A stretch of 64,000 bases of DNA from Gracilimonas amylolytica (GTDB lineage: Bacteria; Bacteroidota; Rhodothermia; Balneolales; Balneolaceae), in the NCBI RefSeq assembly GCF_002911695.1, contig NZ_PQBS01000008.1, forward strand, positions 25,028-89,027, written 5' to 3'. Every line of letters starts with the position of its first letter. Within the stretch, counting starts at the first letter, position 1. The position numbers and the translations under genes are program-made. Of the stretch, positions 34,903 to 44,690 are shown piece after piece. The notes below the pieces were generated by a model. The model was given only the letters and a program-made list of their open reading frames with translations. It was not told the origin of the DNA and did no database searches.

Positions 34903-36381
34903 TTAAAGTCTTTCGAGAGCGGTGTCAATTCGTTTCAGTACTTCCTCCTTGCCGATCAGTTCTAAGGCCGGAAACAGATCCGGACCGAAACCCTGACCGG
35001 AAACAGCAATACGCAATGGCATCATCAGTTTTCCAAAGCCTACTTCATGCTCTTCGATGGTTTCCTTGAGCTTATCTTTAAGAGTGGCGGCTTCAAAATC
35101 TTCATCCGATAGTTGCTCGATCTTCGCTTTGTAAGAAAGCACCAGCTGTGGGCTGTCATCCTTCCATTTCTTGAGAGCATTTTCATCATACGCCTCAGGA
35201 GCTTCAAAGAAGAAAGCACCCATGCTTACGAATTCATCTACTTTAGAAACCCGTTCGTGCAACAACTCGATCACGGTAGTCAGGAATTCATCGCTTGGGA
35301 TGTCAAAACCTTTACCCAGGAACAACGCCTCAACCCGCGGTTTGAGTTCTTCAACTGAATGCTCGCGAATATAATTCTCGTTATACCACATCAGTTTTTT
35401 GAAGTTGAAAACGGCTCCCCCTTTGGAAACCCGATCCAGTGTAAACAAACCACATAATTCTTCCATGGTGTGGATCTCAGAATCATCGCCCGGACTCCAT
35501 CCCAGATAAGCAAGGAAATTAACCAGGGCATCCGGCTCATAATTACCTGAGATATAATCTTTTGTATTAACCGGAATGCCTTCGCTTTCTGCTTTTCGCT
35601 TGGAAAGCTTACCACCGCTCGGGCTCATGATCAGTGGCAAATGCGCCATTTTTGGAGCCTCCCAGCCGAATGCATCATACAACAGCATATGCTTTGGTGT
35701 ACTGCTCAACCACTCCTCACCACGGATCACATGGGTGATCTCCATGGTGTGATCATCCACCACATTAGCCAGGTGATAGGTTGGCATACCATCTGATTTA
35801 AGCAGTACCTGATCATCCAGCCCTTCCGTATCAAAGGAAACATGGCCACGGATCTCATCCTCAAAGCGGATCGTCTCCTTTCGAGGCACTTTCAATCTAA
35901 CCACATACTCATCTCCATTTTCCAGTCTCTTTTCAACCTCATCCTGAGGCAGGGTCAGACTGTTTTTCATAGACTGACGCGTGATGGCATCATATTTCGG
36001 GGATGGGTTCCCGGACGCCTTCAGTCGTTCTCGCATCTCATCAATTTCTTCTACCGTATCAAAGGCATAATACGCCTGACCCTGTTCGATCAGCTGCTTG
36101 GCATACTTATGATAAATATCTTTGCGCTCACTTTGCCGGTAAGGTCCATGTTCACCGCCTTTGCCGGGCCCTTCATCTATTTCCATTCCGGCCCACTCCA
36201 GGGAATCGATGATATCCTGTTCAGCTCCCTCTACGTAACGGGACTGATCGGTATCCTCAATTCTGAGAACAAAGGCACCATCATTATGACGGGCAAACAG
36301 ATAGTTGTAAAGTGCGGTCCGGAGGCCGCCAATGTGTAAAAATCCGGTAGGTGAAGGCGCAAATCGTACGCGAACTGACAT
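34903..36381 (-). CDS. gltX: glutamyl-tRNA synthetase
   Basis: A 492-residue class I synthetase. The HIGH-type motif is in 'FAPSPTGFLHIGGLRTALYN' at the very start, and the KMSKS-type motif in 'SGGKLSKRKAE'. The Rossmann core is followed by the helical anticodon-binding region. 'FVLRIEDTDQSRY' is a family hallmark. Whether it is discriminating (Glu only) or also charges tRNA-Gln depends on glnS/gatCAB elsewhere. Full length. Confidence 0.96.
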   Translation of the reverse strand: MSVRVRFAPSPTGFLHIGGLRTALYNYLFARHNDGAFVLRIEDTDQSRYVEGAEQDIIDSLEWAGMEIDEGPGKGGEHGPYRQSERKDIYHKYAKQLIEQGQAYYAFDTVEEIDEMRERLKASGNPSPKYDAITRQSMKNSLTLPQDEVEKRLENGDEYVVRLKVPRKETIRFEDEIRGHVSFDTEGLDDQVLLKSDGMPTYHLANVVDDHTMEITHVIRGEEWLSSTPKHMLLYDAFGWEAPKMAHLPLIMSPSGGKLSKRKAESEGIPVNTKDYISGNYEPDALVNFLAYLGWSPGDDSEIHTMEELCGLFTLDRVSKGGAVFNFKKLMWYNENYIREHSVEELKPRVEALFLGKGFDIPSDEFLTTVIELLHERVSKVDEFVSMGAFFFEAPEAYDENALKKWKDDSPQLVLSYKAKIEQLSDEDFEAATLKDKLKETIEEHEVGFGKLMMPLRIAVSGQGFGPDLFPALELIGKEEVLKRIDTALERL

Positions 36382-36457
36382 GTGTTATTTTGTTTAGTTG
36401 AATTCTTCTATTTTCAGCCTATAAAGATAAGAAATTTTAACCGCTAAATTTAAGCCA

Positions 36458-37117
36458 TTGAAGCTGGCTCTGCTCCAACCACAATTTGCTCCGAACCTCT
36501 TTGACCTGGCCTCCATGCTTAAAGCGGATCAGGTGATATGGAACGACCTCGAAAGGTGGTCAAGAAAAGGACGTACTCATCGGGCAGCGATCAAAGGGGA
36601 ACACGGACTGCAGTGGATCAACATCCCCATCAGGACCGAAGACAAAAAGAAAGCCATTGGCGAGGTTTGTATTGATCATACCGAGGATTGGATCGAACCA
36701 TTCTGGAATGCCCTGCTTCATAACTATTCTGATGCCACTTGGTTCGATTTTTTTGCGGAAGAACTTGAAGCCGATATTCGGGATTTTCACAACTTTGAGA
36801 AGTTGATAGACCTCAATATCTCATTCTTTGAACAACTAAGTTCTTACATGGAATATGAGGTCAATTTTCAGCTTGCGAGTCAGATCACAGAATTCGATCC
36901 TGATCCCGATATATTTTCAAACAATCTAAATGCTGAAGTCCTTTATCAGGAACATGAGGCAAAGAATTATCAGTGGTTAAGTGATCGTCATGTTCAGGCA
37001 CTCAAAAAACACCCAGTTTATCGGCAGGGGCGTGGTAATTTTATTCCGGGACTGAGTATCCTTGATCTTCTATTTCATTACGGCAAAGAAAGCTTTCGGG
37101 TTTTTGATCACCTTTAG
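36458..37117 (+). CDS. WbqC-like family protein
   Basis: A 219-residue protein read from TTG 36458. It matches the WbqC-like pattern: 'LLQPQFAPNLFDLASMLKAD' at the start (usually 'QPxYFP'), 'WSRKGRTHRAAIKGEHGLQW', 'WNALLHNYSDATWF' (the common 'Y..a.yf' block) and 'GLSILDLLFHYG' at the end. WbqC is encoded in some O-antigen clusters, but the activity is unproven and no glycan genes are nearby. It ends 10 bp before the convergent SLC13 pseudogene. Confidence 0.8.
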   Translation: MKLALLQPQFAPNLFDLASMLKADQVIWNDLERWSRKGRTHRAAIKGEHGLQWINIPIRTEDKKKAIGEVCIDHTEDWIEPFWNALLHNYSDATWFDFFAEELEADIRDFHNFEKLIDLNISFFEQLSSYMEYEVNFQLASQITEFDPDPDIFSNNLNAEVLYQEHEAKNYQWLSDRHVQALKKHPVYRQGRGNFIPGLSILDLLFHYGKESFRVFDHL

Positions 37118-37127
37118 TTGAACTTGT

Positions 37128-38591
37128 TTAGCTTGCCCAATCTGGTAACACACCGATCTCGATCCCAAAGAACCAGCTTACGATCGTAAGTGCGGCAAGT
37201 GAGATCAAGCCGATCATTAAGGCATTAAGCCAAAGACCGGCTTTCGACATTTGAGGTATGGTGATCTTATCGCTTCCATAAACAATGGCATTGGGAGGTG
37301 TAGCTACCGGAAGCATAAAGGCACAACTTGCACCAATGGCGGTTGGAATAGCCAATAAGAGTGGATTTTCTCCCAACCCAATTGCAACGGAGGCAAGAAT
37401 AGGCAGAAAGGCAGCAGTAGATGCCGTATTGCTCGTCATTTCTGTCAAAAATACGATGAGTGCCACAACTATTATTACAATGACCCAGACCGGCCACGTA
37501 CTGAAACTTCCGATCCCTGAACCGATCCAGGCGGCCAGCCCGGTTTCGTTGATGGCAGATGCCATGCTCAACCCTCCTCCAAAAAGTATCAATACTCCCC
37601 AGGGTAATGTTCGGGTATCTTCCCACACCAATAACACTCGCTTTTCATCTCCACCCGCCGGTATAATAAATAAAAGCACGGAGGCCCCGATCGCAATACC
37701 TGCATCTGATAAGCCCGGGATCAAATTGGATAATAACGGGCGAAACATCCATAATACCGCCGTTAAAACAAATACGGCTGCTACTCTTTTTTCCTGAACA
37801 GATAGCTTTCCAAGGTTTTTGATCTTTTTCGCGATCAATTCGGCTCCACCCGGCAGTTCATCAATTTTAATGGGAAATACGATCTTGGTCAGAACCAGGT
37901 ACATGAGTGGTAAACTCACCAACACCAATGGAATTCCGATCTGCATCCACCTGAAAAAGCTGATCTCATATCCATAGTTCTCAAGCATGAAACCGGCAAG
38001 TAATGCATTTGGTGGAGTCCCGATCAATGTTCCGATCCCTCCAATGTTACAGGCATAGGCAATACAGAGTAACAGAACGATCTCAAAATTTGTCGGCCCA
38101 TCCGAATCATTACGAACATTCAAATTGAGTATGGAAAGCGCAATGGGCAACATCATGATAGCCGTTGCTGTATTGCTCACCCACAAGCTTAAAAAGGCAG
38201 ATGCTATGATGAAACCAATGATTATTTAAGATGGCTTTACTCCAACAGTATTTATGATAGAAAGTGCAATCCGGCTGTGTAAATTCCATCGCTCCATGGC
38301 CACCGCAATGATGAATCCTCCCATAAACAGGAATATAAGTGGATTAGCGTAGGGAGAGGTGGCATCGGAAATAGGAACAATATCAAATACCGGGAATAAT
38401 ACGATCGGTATTAACGCCGTAGCAGAAATGGGGATAGCCTCACTTATCCACCAGCACCCCATTAACAGGGTAATACCGGCTGTTCTCCAGGCTGCATCAG
38501 TAAGCCCTTCCGGAGCAGGAAATATAAATGGGATCAAGAATGCGACTATACCAATAAAAAAACCGAGGAACTTTCCTGTTTGTTTCATCAT
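37128..38591 (-). pseudogene. SLC13/DASS family sodium-dicarboxylate (or sulfate) symporter, interrupted by one in-frame stop
   Basis: The reading frame is continuous for about 487 codons apart from a single TAA at 38226-38228 (codon 122). Upstream of it the protein reads '..ALSIINTVGVKPS', then stop. Downstream, in the same frame, 'IIIGFIIASAFLSLWVSNTATA' continues (position about 123-144), exactly where the DASS signature follows. Nothing is shifted or deleted. The TAA stands where relatives usually have a basic or polar residue; AAA to TAA would suffice. Later parts, including 'TTIxTPPNALLAGF'-like and 'VATPPNAIVYGSDKI' motifs, look intact, so the lesion is recent, a sequence error, or read through. 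Confidence 0.8.
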
Positions 38592-38671
38592 TGTGACGGT
38601 CAGCCCTTTTTTGATTTGGGTTAATATTAGCGAATACTTTCAATAATAGATCACAATAACTATTATCTGGC

Positions 38672-38800
38672 ATGGAAGAAAAAAATACTGACCAAAAATT
38701 TGATACCGAATGGCGTGCCGACTACACCGTAGTTGCCATACTTGGTGTTGTTTACATACTCCTTTTCTTTTGGTTCACTTCAACGTTCAATTTGCCCTAA
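38672..38800 (+). CDS. 42-residue membrane protein, symporter accessory subunit
   Basis: A short frame starting ATG 38672 encodes a 42-residue protein. Its N-terminus is charged (MEEKNTDQKFDTEWRADY), followed by one hydrophobic helix (about 20-37) and a stop that is immediately followed by the symporter ATG at 38801 with no gap. A short single-helix protein directly before a sodium:solute symporter is a recurrent arrangement, which strongly supports a real gene. Probable role: stabilising or regulating the symporter. Confidence 0.75.
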   Translation: MEEKNTDQKFDTEWRADYTVVAILGVVYILLFFWFTSTFNLP

Positions 38801-40531
38801 ATGAGCTGGATCGATTGGTTAGTACTTATTGCCTTTCTGGGATATACCATCTGGGATGGAACCCGTCGCGGAAAAGATGCCTCTACTATTGAGGGATACC
38901 TGCTTGCAAACAGATCCATGCCCTGGTGGGCAGCCGGACTGTCAGTCATGGCTACCCAGGCCTCAGCCATCACATTTATCGGTACTACCGGCATTGCCTA
39001 TGTTGAAGACATGAGATTTGTACAAACCTATCTGGCTATTCCTTTTGCCATGATCTTCATTTGTATGTTTCTGGTGCCGTTTTTCAGTAAGATGCAGAAT
39101 TTCACGGCCTACGAAGTCCTTGAAGAACGTTTTGGCCTAAAAACCCGACTTACCACTTCCGGCTTGTTTCTGATCTCGCGGGGTTTGGCTCTCGGAGTTG
39201 TGATCGCCGCCCCTTCTTATGTTCTATCCTTATTACTCGGGCTTCCACTGAATATCACTATCCTGATCATAGGCATCATTGCAACCATGTACACTACAGT
39301 TGGGGGTATTGCCGGGGTGATCAACACCGATGTCAAGCAAATGATCGTGATGATGTTTGGCCTGGTTTTTTGCTTTGGATTGATCTGGCACCACTTACCA
39401 GAGGAAGTAGGCTTTGACGGGGCTCTTTACTTAGCCGGTTCCCTTGATAAGTTAACCGCTCTGGACCTTAACTTTGACCTCACTGAAAAGTATAATGTGT
39501 GGAGCGGTGTGATCGCTGCATTCTTTTTAATGGCCTCTTATTTTGGAACCGATCAGACCCAGGTTCAGCGTTATCTCACCACTGATTCAGTAAAAAACGC
39601 CCGGAAATCATTATTACTGACGGCCTATGCTAAAGTCCCTATGCAGTTTTTCATTCTGCTGCTTGGGGTGATGTTATACGTTTTCTTCATCTTCAATTCC
39701 GCCCCCGCTTCATTCCGAAGTTCCGAACCGGTCGCCCAAACCGAACAGCAACAACTGGCCGAGCAAAAGATCCTAAAAGATTATCAGGTTGCCCACCTTG
39801 CAAGAAAAGAAGCCGCCTTTGAGGCTGTTGAAAATCGTAATGAAAGTACCAAGCGGCTATTTGTAGAGACCGATGCGCAGCTAAATGAGGCCCGAAATGC
39901 GGAACTTTCCCTGCAGGCTGAGATCAGTCAGGCCGATGTGAATGACACGAACTACATCTTTCCCTATTTCATCCTTAATTTTGTTCCCATTGGTATAGTC
40001 GGGCTCATTGTAGCCGGTATATTTGCCGCGGCTCTGAGTTCCATCGACAGTGAGTTGAATGCACTCACCACCGTTTCCATTGTGGACTGGTATCAGCGAT
40101 TGAAGGGAGACCTGCATACGGAAGCTCATTATGTAAAATCATCCCGCGGTGTTACGTTTTTCTGGGGAGCACTGGCCACCGTTTCAGCACTTCTGATGGG
40201 AGAAACACGCTCTATCATTGAATTGGTGAATCAGATCGGCAGCTACTTTTATGGATCTATCTTAGGTGTTTTCATTTTATTGCTTTGGGTGAAACGAGCC
40301 ACCGGAACGGGTGCATTGATTGGACTGATCTCCGGCATGTTTTCCGTGTTCCTCTTCGACCGACTTTTCTACAATGCTGCAGCCGGGGAGTATGCCTTTA
40401 TCCTTCCCTGGAGTTTAATGCCCGAAGGGTACAACAAAGCCATTGAGTTTCTGTGGTTAAATCCGGTGGGTACCTTTGTGGTGGTAAGTGTTGGGATACT
40501 TGTTAGCCTGCTCTTACCCTCAAAGAAATAG
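38801..40531 (+). CDS. sodium:solute symporter (SSS family)
   Basis: A 576-residue inner-membrane protein with about 13 helices. 'LLANRSMPWWAAGLSVMATQ' near residue 40-60 and the sodium-site region 'GLIVAGIFAAALSSIDSELNAL' (about 400-420) fit the SSS family. Between two helices lies a hydrophilic, Ala/Glu/Gln-rich segment of roughly 85 residues (about 305-385), probably a coiled coil and longer than in well-known members. The substrate cannot be named. Coupled to the 42-residue gene just before it. Confidence 0.92.
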   Translation: MSWIDWLVLIAFLGYTIWDGTRRGKDASTIEGYLLANRSMPWWAAGLSVMATQASAITFIGTTGIAYVEDMRFVQTYLAIPFAMIFICMFLVPFFSKMQNFTAYEVLEERFGLKTRLTTSGLFLISRGLALGVVIAAPSYVLSLLLGLPLNITILIIGIIATMYTTVGGIAGVINTDVKQMIVMMFGLVFCFGLIWHHLPEEVGFDGALYLAGSLDKLTALDLNFDLTEKYNVWSGVIAAFFLMASYFGTDQTQVQRYLTTDSVKNARKSLLLTAYAKVPMQFFILLLGVMLYVFFIFNSAPASFRSSEPVAQTEQQQLAEQKILKDYQVAHLARKEAAFEAVENRNESTKRLFVETDAQLNEARNAELSLQAEISQADVNDTNYIFPYFILNFVPIGIVGLIVAGIFAAALSSIDSELNALTTVSIVDWYQRLKGDLHTEAHYVKSSRGVTFFWGALATVSALLMGETRSIIELVNQIGSYFYGSILGVFILLLWVKRATGTGALIGLISGMFSVFLFDRLFYNAAAGEYAFILPWSLMPEGYNKAIEFLWLNPVGTFVVVSVGILVSLLLPSKK

Positions 40532-40639
40532 CTTTATAATGATCAGTGCTGTCGAAAGACTTAATGAATCAGTACAGATCACTAGCTCTTTTCAGGATGA
40601 AAAGCCTGTTTAGAACATAATTTGATAAGTCAACACCCG

Positions 40640-41512
40640 TTATTTTCTACCCTTCGTGATCTCTATCTCCGAACTCTCCCCAAATTTAGCATCTGTTGGC
40701 GGGCGATAGGGCTGAAACGGGATCTTAAGAAGATTCCCAAGATTATCATTTTCCTCAGGATCCATATGGGTATCAATACCATACTTCAACTCTTTGATAT
40801 CGTTCACTTCAGCAAAGGTTCCGAATATTCGGTCCCAGATCGCAAAGATGTTACCGTAATTGGTATCGGTTAGTGGCTGTGTGTAGTGATGATGAACCTT
40901 ATGCATCAGCGGTGTTATAAAAACCCAGGAAATGGCCCGATCGATCTTTTTTGGCATATTGATGTTGGCGTGAGTGAGGTGGGCAAACAAAGCAGATATA
41001 CTTTGATATAGAAAAATGATCCATATCGGCGCCCCAACGAAAATGACCCCAATGATCGTAAATACCATTCTGAACACGGCTTCACCCGGGTGATGGCGTA
41101 AACCGGTGGTTACATCTACAGTGGTATCGCTGTGATGAACCAGATGAAACTTCCACATGAATCTCACTTTGTGCTCGATCCAATGAATCAGGTATGCACC
41201 AAAGAAGTCGAGCAACATCACCCCAACCACGGCCTGTGCCCACACCGGCATCTCTATCCACTGCAGCACTCCAAATTCATTGGCTGTCACATATTCGGAT
41301 GACCACACTAAAATACCCGCAAAACCCAGTCCTATCACCACAAAAAAGGCGTTCAGGATCAAATTCAATGCTGCATGCCTGACTTTTTTATACCCAAACT
41401 CAAATAAAGGGAACACCCCTTCAATCACCCAGAACAAGAAAATTCCGCCTACCAGAATTCCGGCTCTGAAGGTTGTGGGTACATTCTCAAAAAATTCGAT
41501 GAGTCCTTCCAT
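40640..41512 (-). CDS. sterol desaturase / fatty acid hydroxylase family membrane enzyme
   Basis: A 290-residue membrane di-iron protein with four to five hydrophobic segments. The three His boxes are present: H110-x3-H114 ('HWIEH'), H123-x2-HH ('HLVHH') and a late 'HKVHHHY' (about 206). An extra 'RHHPGE' adds ligands at 140-141. These position two irons for hydroxylation or desaturation of a lipid. Sterols are unlikely in this bacterium; a fatty-acyl, carotenoid or hopanoid substrate is possible. Single gene. Confidence 0.87.
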   Translation of the reverse strand: MEGLIEFFENVPTTFRAGILVGGIFLFWVIEGVFPLFEFGYKKVRHAALNLILNAFFVVIGLGFAGILVWSSEYVTANEFGVLQWIEMPVWAQAVVGVMLLDFFGAYLIHWIEHKVRFMWKFHLVHHSDTTVDVTTGLRHHPGEAVFRMVFTIIGVIFVGAPIWIIFLYQSISALFAHLTHANINMPKKIDRAISWVFITPLMHKVHHHYTQPLTDTNYGNIFAIWDRIFGTFAEVNDIKELKYGIDTHMDPEENDNLGNLLKIPFQPYRPPTDAKFGESSEIEITKGRK

Positions 41513-41655
41513 AGGGTTTTTTGCTTAACGTGACGTCTATAAATTTAAGATCATACTGAAATAAAGCAACCTGTCATTCATGCAGAATAACAGGTTACCT
41601 CACAACACTGATCAATTTCAGTTCTTCGTTACCGGATCGATCTTTTTAAACGGGC

Positions 41656-41883
41656 TTAGATCTGATCTTTCCACTGTTCGCTGATACTTGGGTTCTTTTG
41701 ATAAATATCGATAGCATCAATAGCTGTGATCCGGCCACTCATTCCGGCAGGCCCGACATTTCTTGGCTCAATACCTTTCAGGAGTTCCATATTCAGATCC
41801 TGAGCCAACAAATTTTGAGTCGGTATCATCAACAGTACAAACAGTGTGATGATTGATAGAAATTTGAGGATTTGACGTTTCAT
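41656..41883 (-). pseudogene. remnant of a secreted sortilin/VPS10-type beta-propeller protein
   Basis: A 75-residue frame: signal peptide ending 'NLLAQ', then 'ELLKGIEPRNVGPAGMSGRITAIDA', the start of large (about 1000 residues) secreted sortilin-like repeat proteins of Bacteroidota. It then changes to 'IDIYQKNPSISEQWKDQI' and stops. The propeller that should follow is absent. An internal deletion joining start and end of the ancestral gene would explain this, but the origin of the last 17 residues is not certain. It could also be a small secreted protein in its own right. Confidence 0.55.
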
Positions 41884-41987
41884 AGCGCTTTATTTGATTT
41901 CGGTTTTATGGCGGAACTATAAACAACTCAGACACTTAATACAATTTTCGGGTTGTTAAATTTTTTAGCTGAACCGGATTCCCTCCA

Positions 41988-42023
41988 TAAAAAAACCCCG
42001 TACACTTAAAGTGCACGGGGTTT
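41988..42023 (-). terminator. rho-independent terminator after the zinc protease gene
   Basis: Read leftward: CCCCGTGCACTT-TA-AGTGTACGGGG with a T run after it, 30 bp beyond the protease stop. The stem is 11 bp with one G-U pair. Confidence 0.88.
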
Positions 42024-42052
42024 GTAAGGTCTTAACTATCAGTAGTTACTGA

Positions 42053-44560
42053 TCAGTCATTGCCATCCAGAATGTCCTGAACACGAGCCTGAATATCTTC
42101 CAGGTGCGTTCTTGTTGGACGATCCAGACCACCGGCTCTCAGAGCATTGGTGATGTCACGATTCAGGATGTTAAGCTGATTCCTGACATTGGCACGAATA
42201 TCAGACTGGCTGACATCCACAGAGTTACCGGCCCACCAGCCGCCCTGTAGTTCTTCAGTCATCAATCCTTCCATTTCTTCCACGTATGCTCTCTGCAGGG
42301 CACGGCGGTGAACATCGATGTTCTCTCCGGCACGTACTTCGCTGAAGATGCCGTTTCGAACATCATCCATCATCTCAAAGGCAGTGTAAGTATCCTCATC
42401 AGAACGTCTTTCAAACTCTATAAGTCTGGCAATACGACGGCCATCAACAAGGCTACTTAATACACCGGCTTGTGCGCCTCTGAAACTTTCAACAGCCGTA
42501 GCCTGATTCACACGATCCAGGATCTCCTTATCAAAAGCCCAGCTTGGTGAACTGAAAGCATGTTTCTGAAGGAATTCCATAGCATCACGCTGGGTGGCTT
42601 CAGGAACGGCTTCATATACAACGCCTTCCTGATCATAGGTTTTGTGGTTTTCGTAAATACCACCAACATTGCTTAGCACATGGCCCATGTATCGGTTCCA
42701 CTGACCAATGATATTCATGTAAAGCTCTTGAAGCTCTTCATAATTCTCACCATCACGTTCGGTCCATTCGATCAGGTTATCCGTGATCACCTGAAGGTTG
42801 GCAAGACCTAACTCACCGGCTTCCATGGCATTATTGGTCAAGTCTTCATTTTGTGAACGCGGATCTATCTTGGAACCGGTTTGAGCACCGTAGAAATAAA
42901 TTGGGTCGTCGGCTCTTTCAACTACCCACTCATTCAGGGTTTCTTTGATCCTTTCATCACTCCAGTCTTCCGGGAACCAGGTGTAACCCCACTTGGCATT
43001 CCACTTGTCATATGGACCAACGGCCGGATAGAAATTGGTAACGCCGTCACCCGGCTGGGCAACATAGTTGAAACGGGCGTAATCCATAATAGATGGAGCC
43101 GTACCGTTGTTGGATGTAAACTCAGGATCTCTGAGCTGATCTACCGTGTATGCAAAACTGGATCCCCAGTTATGTGGGAAACCAAGCGTGTGACCTACCT
43201 CGTGAGCAGATACAAAACGGATCAGTTCGCCCATGATCTCATCATCAAATTCAACACCACGTGCATCCGGGTTAGCCGCTGCCGTTTGAATGAAGAACCA
43301 GTTTCTGAGCAGGTTCATCACGTTATGGTACCAGCCAATATCACTTTCCAGGATCTGACCGGTTCTTGGATCATGAACGTGAGGACCGTAGGCATTCTGA
43401 ATGGGTGATGCATAGTAGCGGATCACAGAGTAGCGTACATCTTCCGGGCTGAATTCAGGATCTTCTTCCGGAGAAGGAGGTAGTTTACCCATAATGGCAT
43501 TTTTGAAACCGGCGGCTTCAAAAGCTACCTGCCAGTCATCCACACCTTGTAATAGATACTTTCTCCATTTCACAGGAGTGGCCGGATCAACGTAATAAAT
43601 GATCGGATTTTCCGGTTCCACCAATTCATCACTTTCGCCGTTCAGCCATGCGATATAAGCTTCCTTATCTTTAGGAACGAGCTTCCATCGGGTAATGTGG
43701 CGAATCGCTTTTGCCTTTTGGGCATCTTTGGTGAATTCAGTTTTTTGTACACTGAAAAATCCAACTCTTTGATCGTAATCACGAGGTCTCATTTTATCAG
43801 CAGGAAGCAGGATCATACTGTGATTCACTTCCATGGAAATGGTACCGGTTGAAGAATTTGATGGAGGCTCACCGGCATCATACGTCAACACGTTACGTGC
43901 TTCAACGTTTTCAGGATAACTGTTGATGTGCTCAATAAAAGTTCTGCTGCCATCCAATCTACGAACCTGATAGGCTCTTCTGCGGCTGCTTTGAAGTCCC
44001 AGGGATGGAATATCAGAGGTAAACAGGCTGGTGATCTCAACCACAGATCCGGTTGAATCCTCATTCAAAGCTTCGATATCAAATGAAGAAATGATCGGCT
44101 CGAAATTTGAATTCTTTACGGCTTCAAAAATCGGTTCTTCCTCTGAGGCTACGTTCTCGTACGAAACGTGACGAAGTAAGATCTTGTCATCTTTCTTTTC
44201 CCAGCGTACCACCTGAGTGTTCAGCTTTTCGCCACCGTAACCGATGTTATCGGCAGTTTTGGCCACACGGGTTACCAGAAGCATTTCTTTACCTAAATGC
44301 TCGTCAGGAATTTCGTAGTAATATTTCTCATCCACTTTGTGGACGTTGAAGAGTCCTTCATCTGTTTCAGCTTCATCTGTAATGACGTCACTGAATTTTT
44401 TCATTCCGTCATCGCTGCCTGCGCCACCCCGGGCACTGTTACTGCTTGACGGTTTGCTCGCCTGAGCTGCATTCTCCGCGGTCTTACACCCTGCAAAAAC
44501 AAAGGCGAGACTCAGAAAAAGTACAGTAAGCGTTGTACCGTTGAATTTTCTATAGTTCAT
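42053..44560 (-). CDS. zinc-dependent metalloprotease lipoprotein (DUF5117/DUF5118 type)
   Basis: An 835-residue lipoprotein: signal peptide with lipobox Cys25 ('FAGC'), then a Ser/Gly-rich spacer, DUF5118-like and DUF5117-like regions (about 50-370), and a metzincin site 'AHEVGHTLGFPHN' with His453, Glu454, His457 and His463. A Met turn may be the later 'SIMDYARFNY'. C-terminal ~300 residues are helical. It lies downstream of SusC/SusD and an S51 peptidase on the same strand, so it probably degrades proteins or peptides at the cell surface for uptake. Confidence 0.88.
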   Translation of the reverse strand: MNYRKFNGTTLTVLFLSLAFVFAGCKTAENAAQASKPSSSNSARGGAGSDDGMKKFSDVITDEAETDEGLFNVHKVDEKYYYEIPDEHLGKEMLLVTRVAKTADNIGYGGEKLNTQVVRWEKKDDKILLRHVSYENVASEEEPIFEAVKNSNFEPIISSFDIEALNEDSTGSVVEITSLFTSDIPSLGLQSSRRRAYQVRRLDGSRTFIEHINSYPENVEARNVLTYDAGEPPSNSSTGTISMEVNHSMILLPADKMRPRDYDQRVGFFSVQKTEFTKDAQKAKAIRHITRWKLVPKDKEAYIAWLNGESDELVEPENPIIYYVDPATPVKWRKYLLQGVDDWQVAFEAAGFKNAIMGKLPPSPEEDPEFSPEDVRYSVIRYYASPIQNAYGPHVHDPRTGQILESDIGWYHNVMNLLRNWFFIQTAAANPDARGVEFDDEIMGELIRFVSAHEVGHTLGFPHNWGSSFAYTVDQLRDPEFTSNNGTAPSIMDYARFNYVAQPGDGVTNFYPAVGPYDKWNAKWGYTWFPEDWSDERIKETLNEWVVERADDPIYFYGAQTGSKIDPRSQNEDLTNNAMEAGELGLANLQVITDNLIEWTERDGENYEELQELYMNIIGQWNRYMGHVLSNVGGIYENHKTYDQEGVVYEAVPEATQRDAMEFLQKHAFSSPSWAFDKEILDRVNQATAVESFRGAQAGVLSSLVDGRRIARLIEFERRSDEDTYTAFEMMDDVRNGIFSEVRAGENIDVHRRALQRAYVEEMEGLMTEELQGGWWAGNSVDVSQSDIRANVRNQLNILNRDITNALRAGGLDRPTRTHLEDIQARVQDILDGND

Positions 44561-44690
44561 AAATATTAGGTTAGTTCGTATTGGTTAAATTATGTTTGAA
44601 GGTGTGGTTAGTTTGACATCAAATCAAGTCTTTAATCGAAATTACTGTGTAAAAAGTTTCATCTAAGACTATGACTTTACGGTTATTTAC

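Noticed and set aside
38186..38230. Frameshift in the SLC13 gene
   Set aside because: Both parts are in the same frame; the break is a single TAA codon, so it is a nonsense change, not a frameshift.
42881..43408. 175-codon plus-strand frame in the zinc protease gene
   Set aside because: It lies over the catalytic HExxH region of the protease on the other strand.
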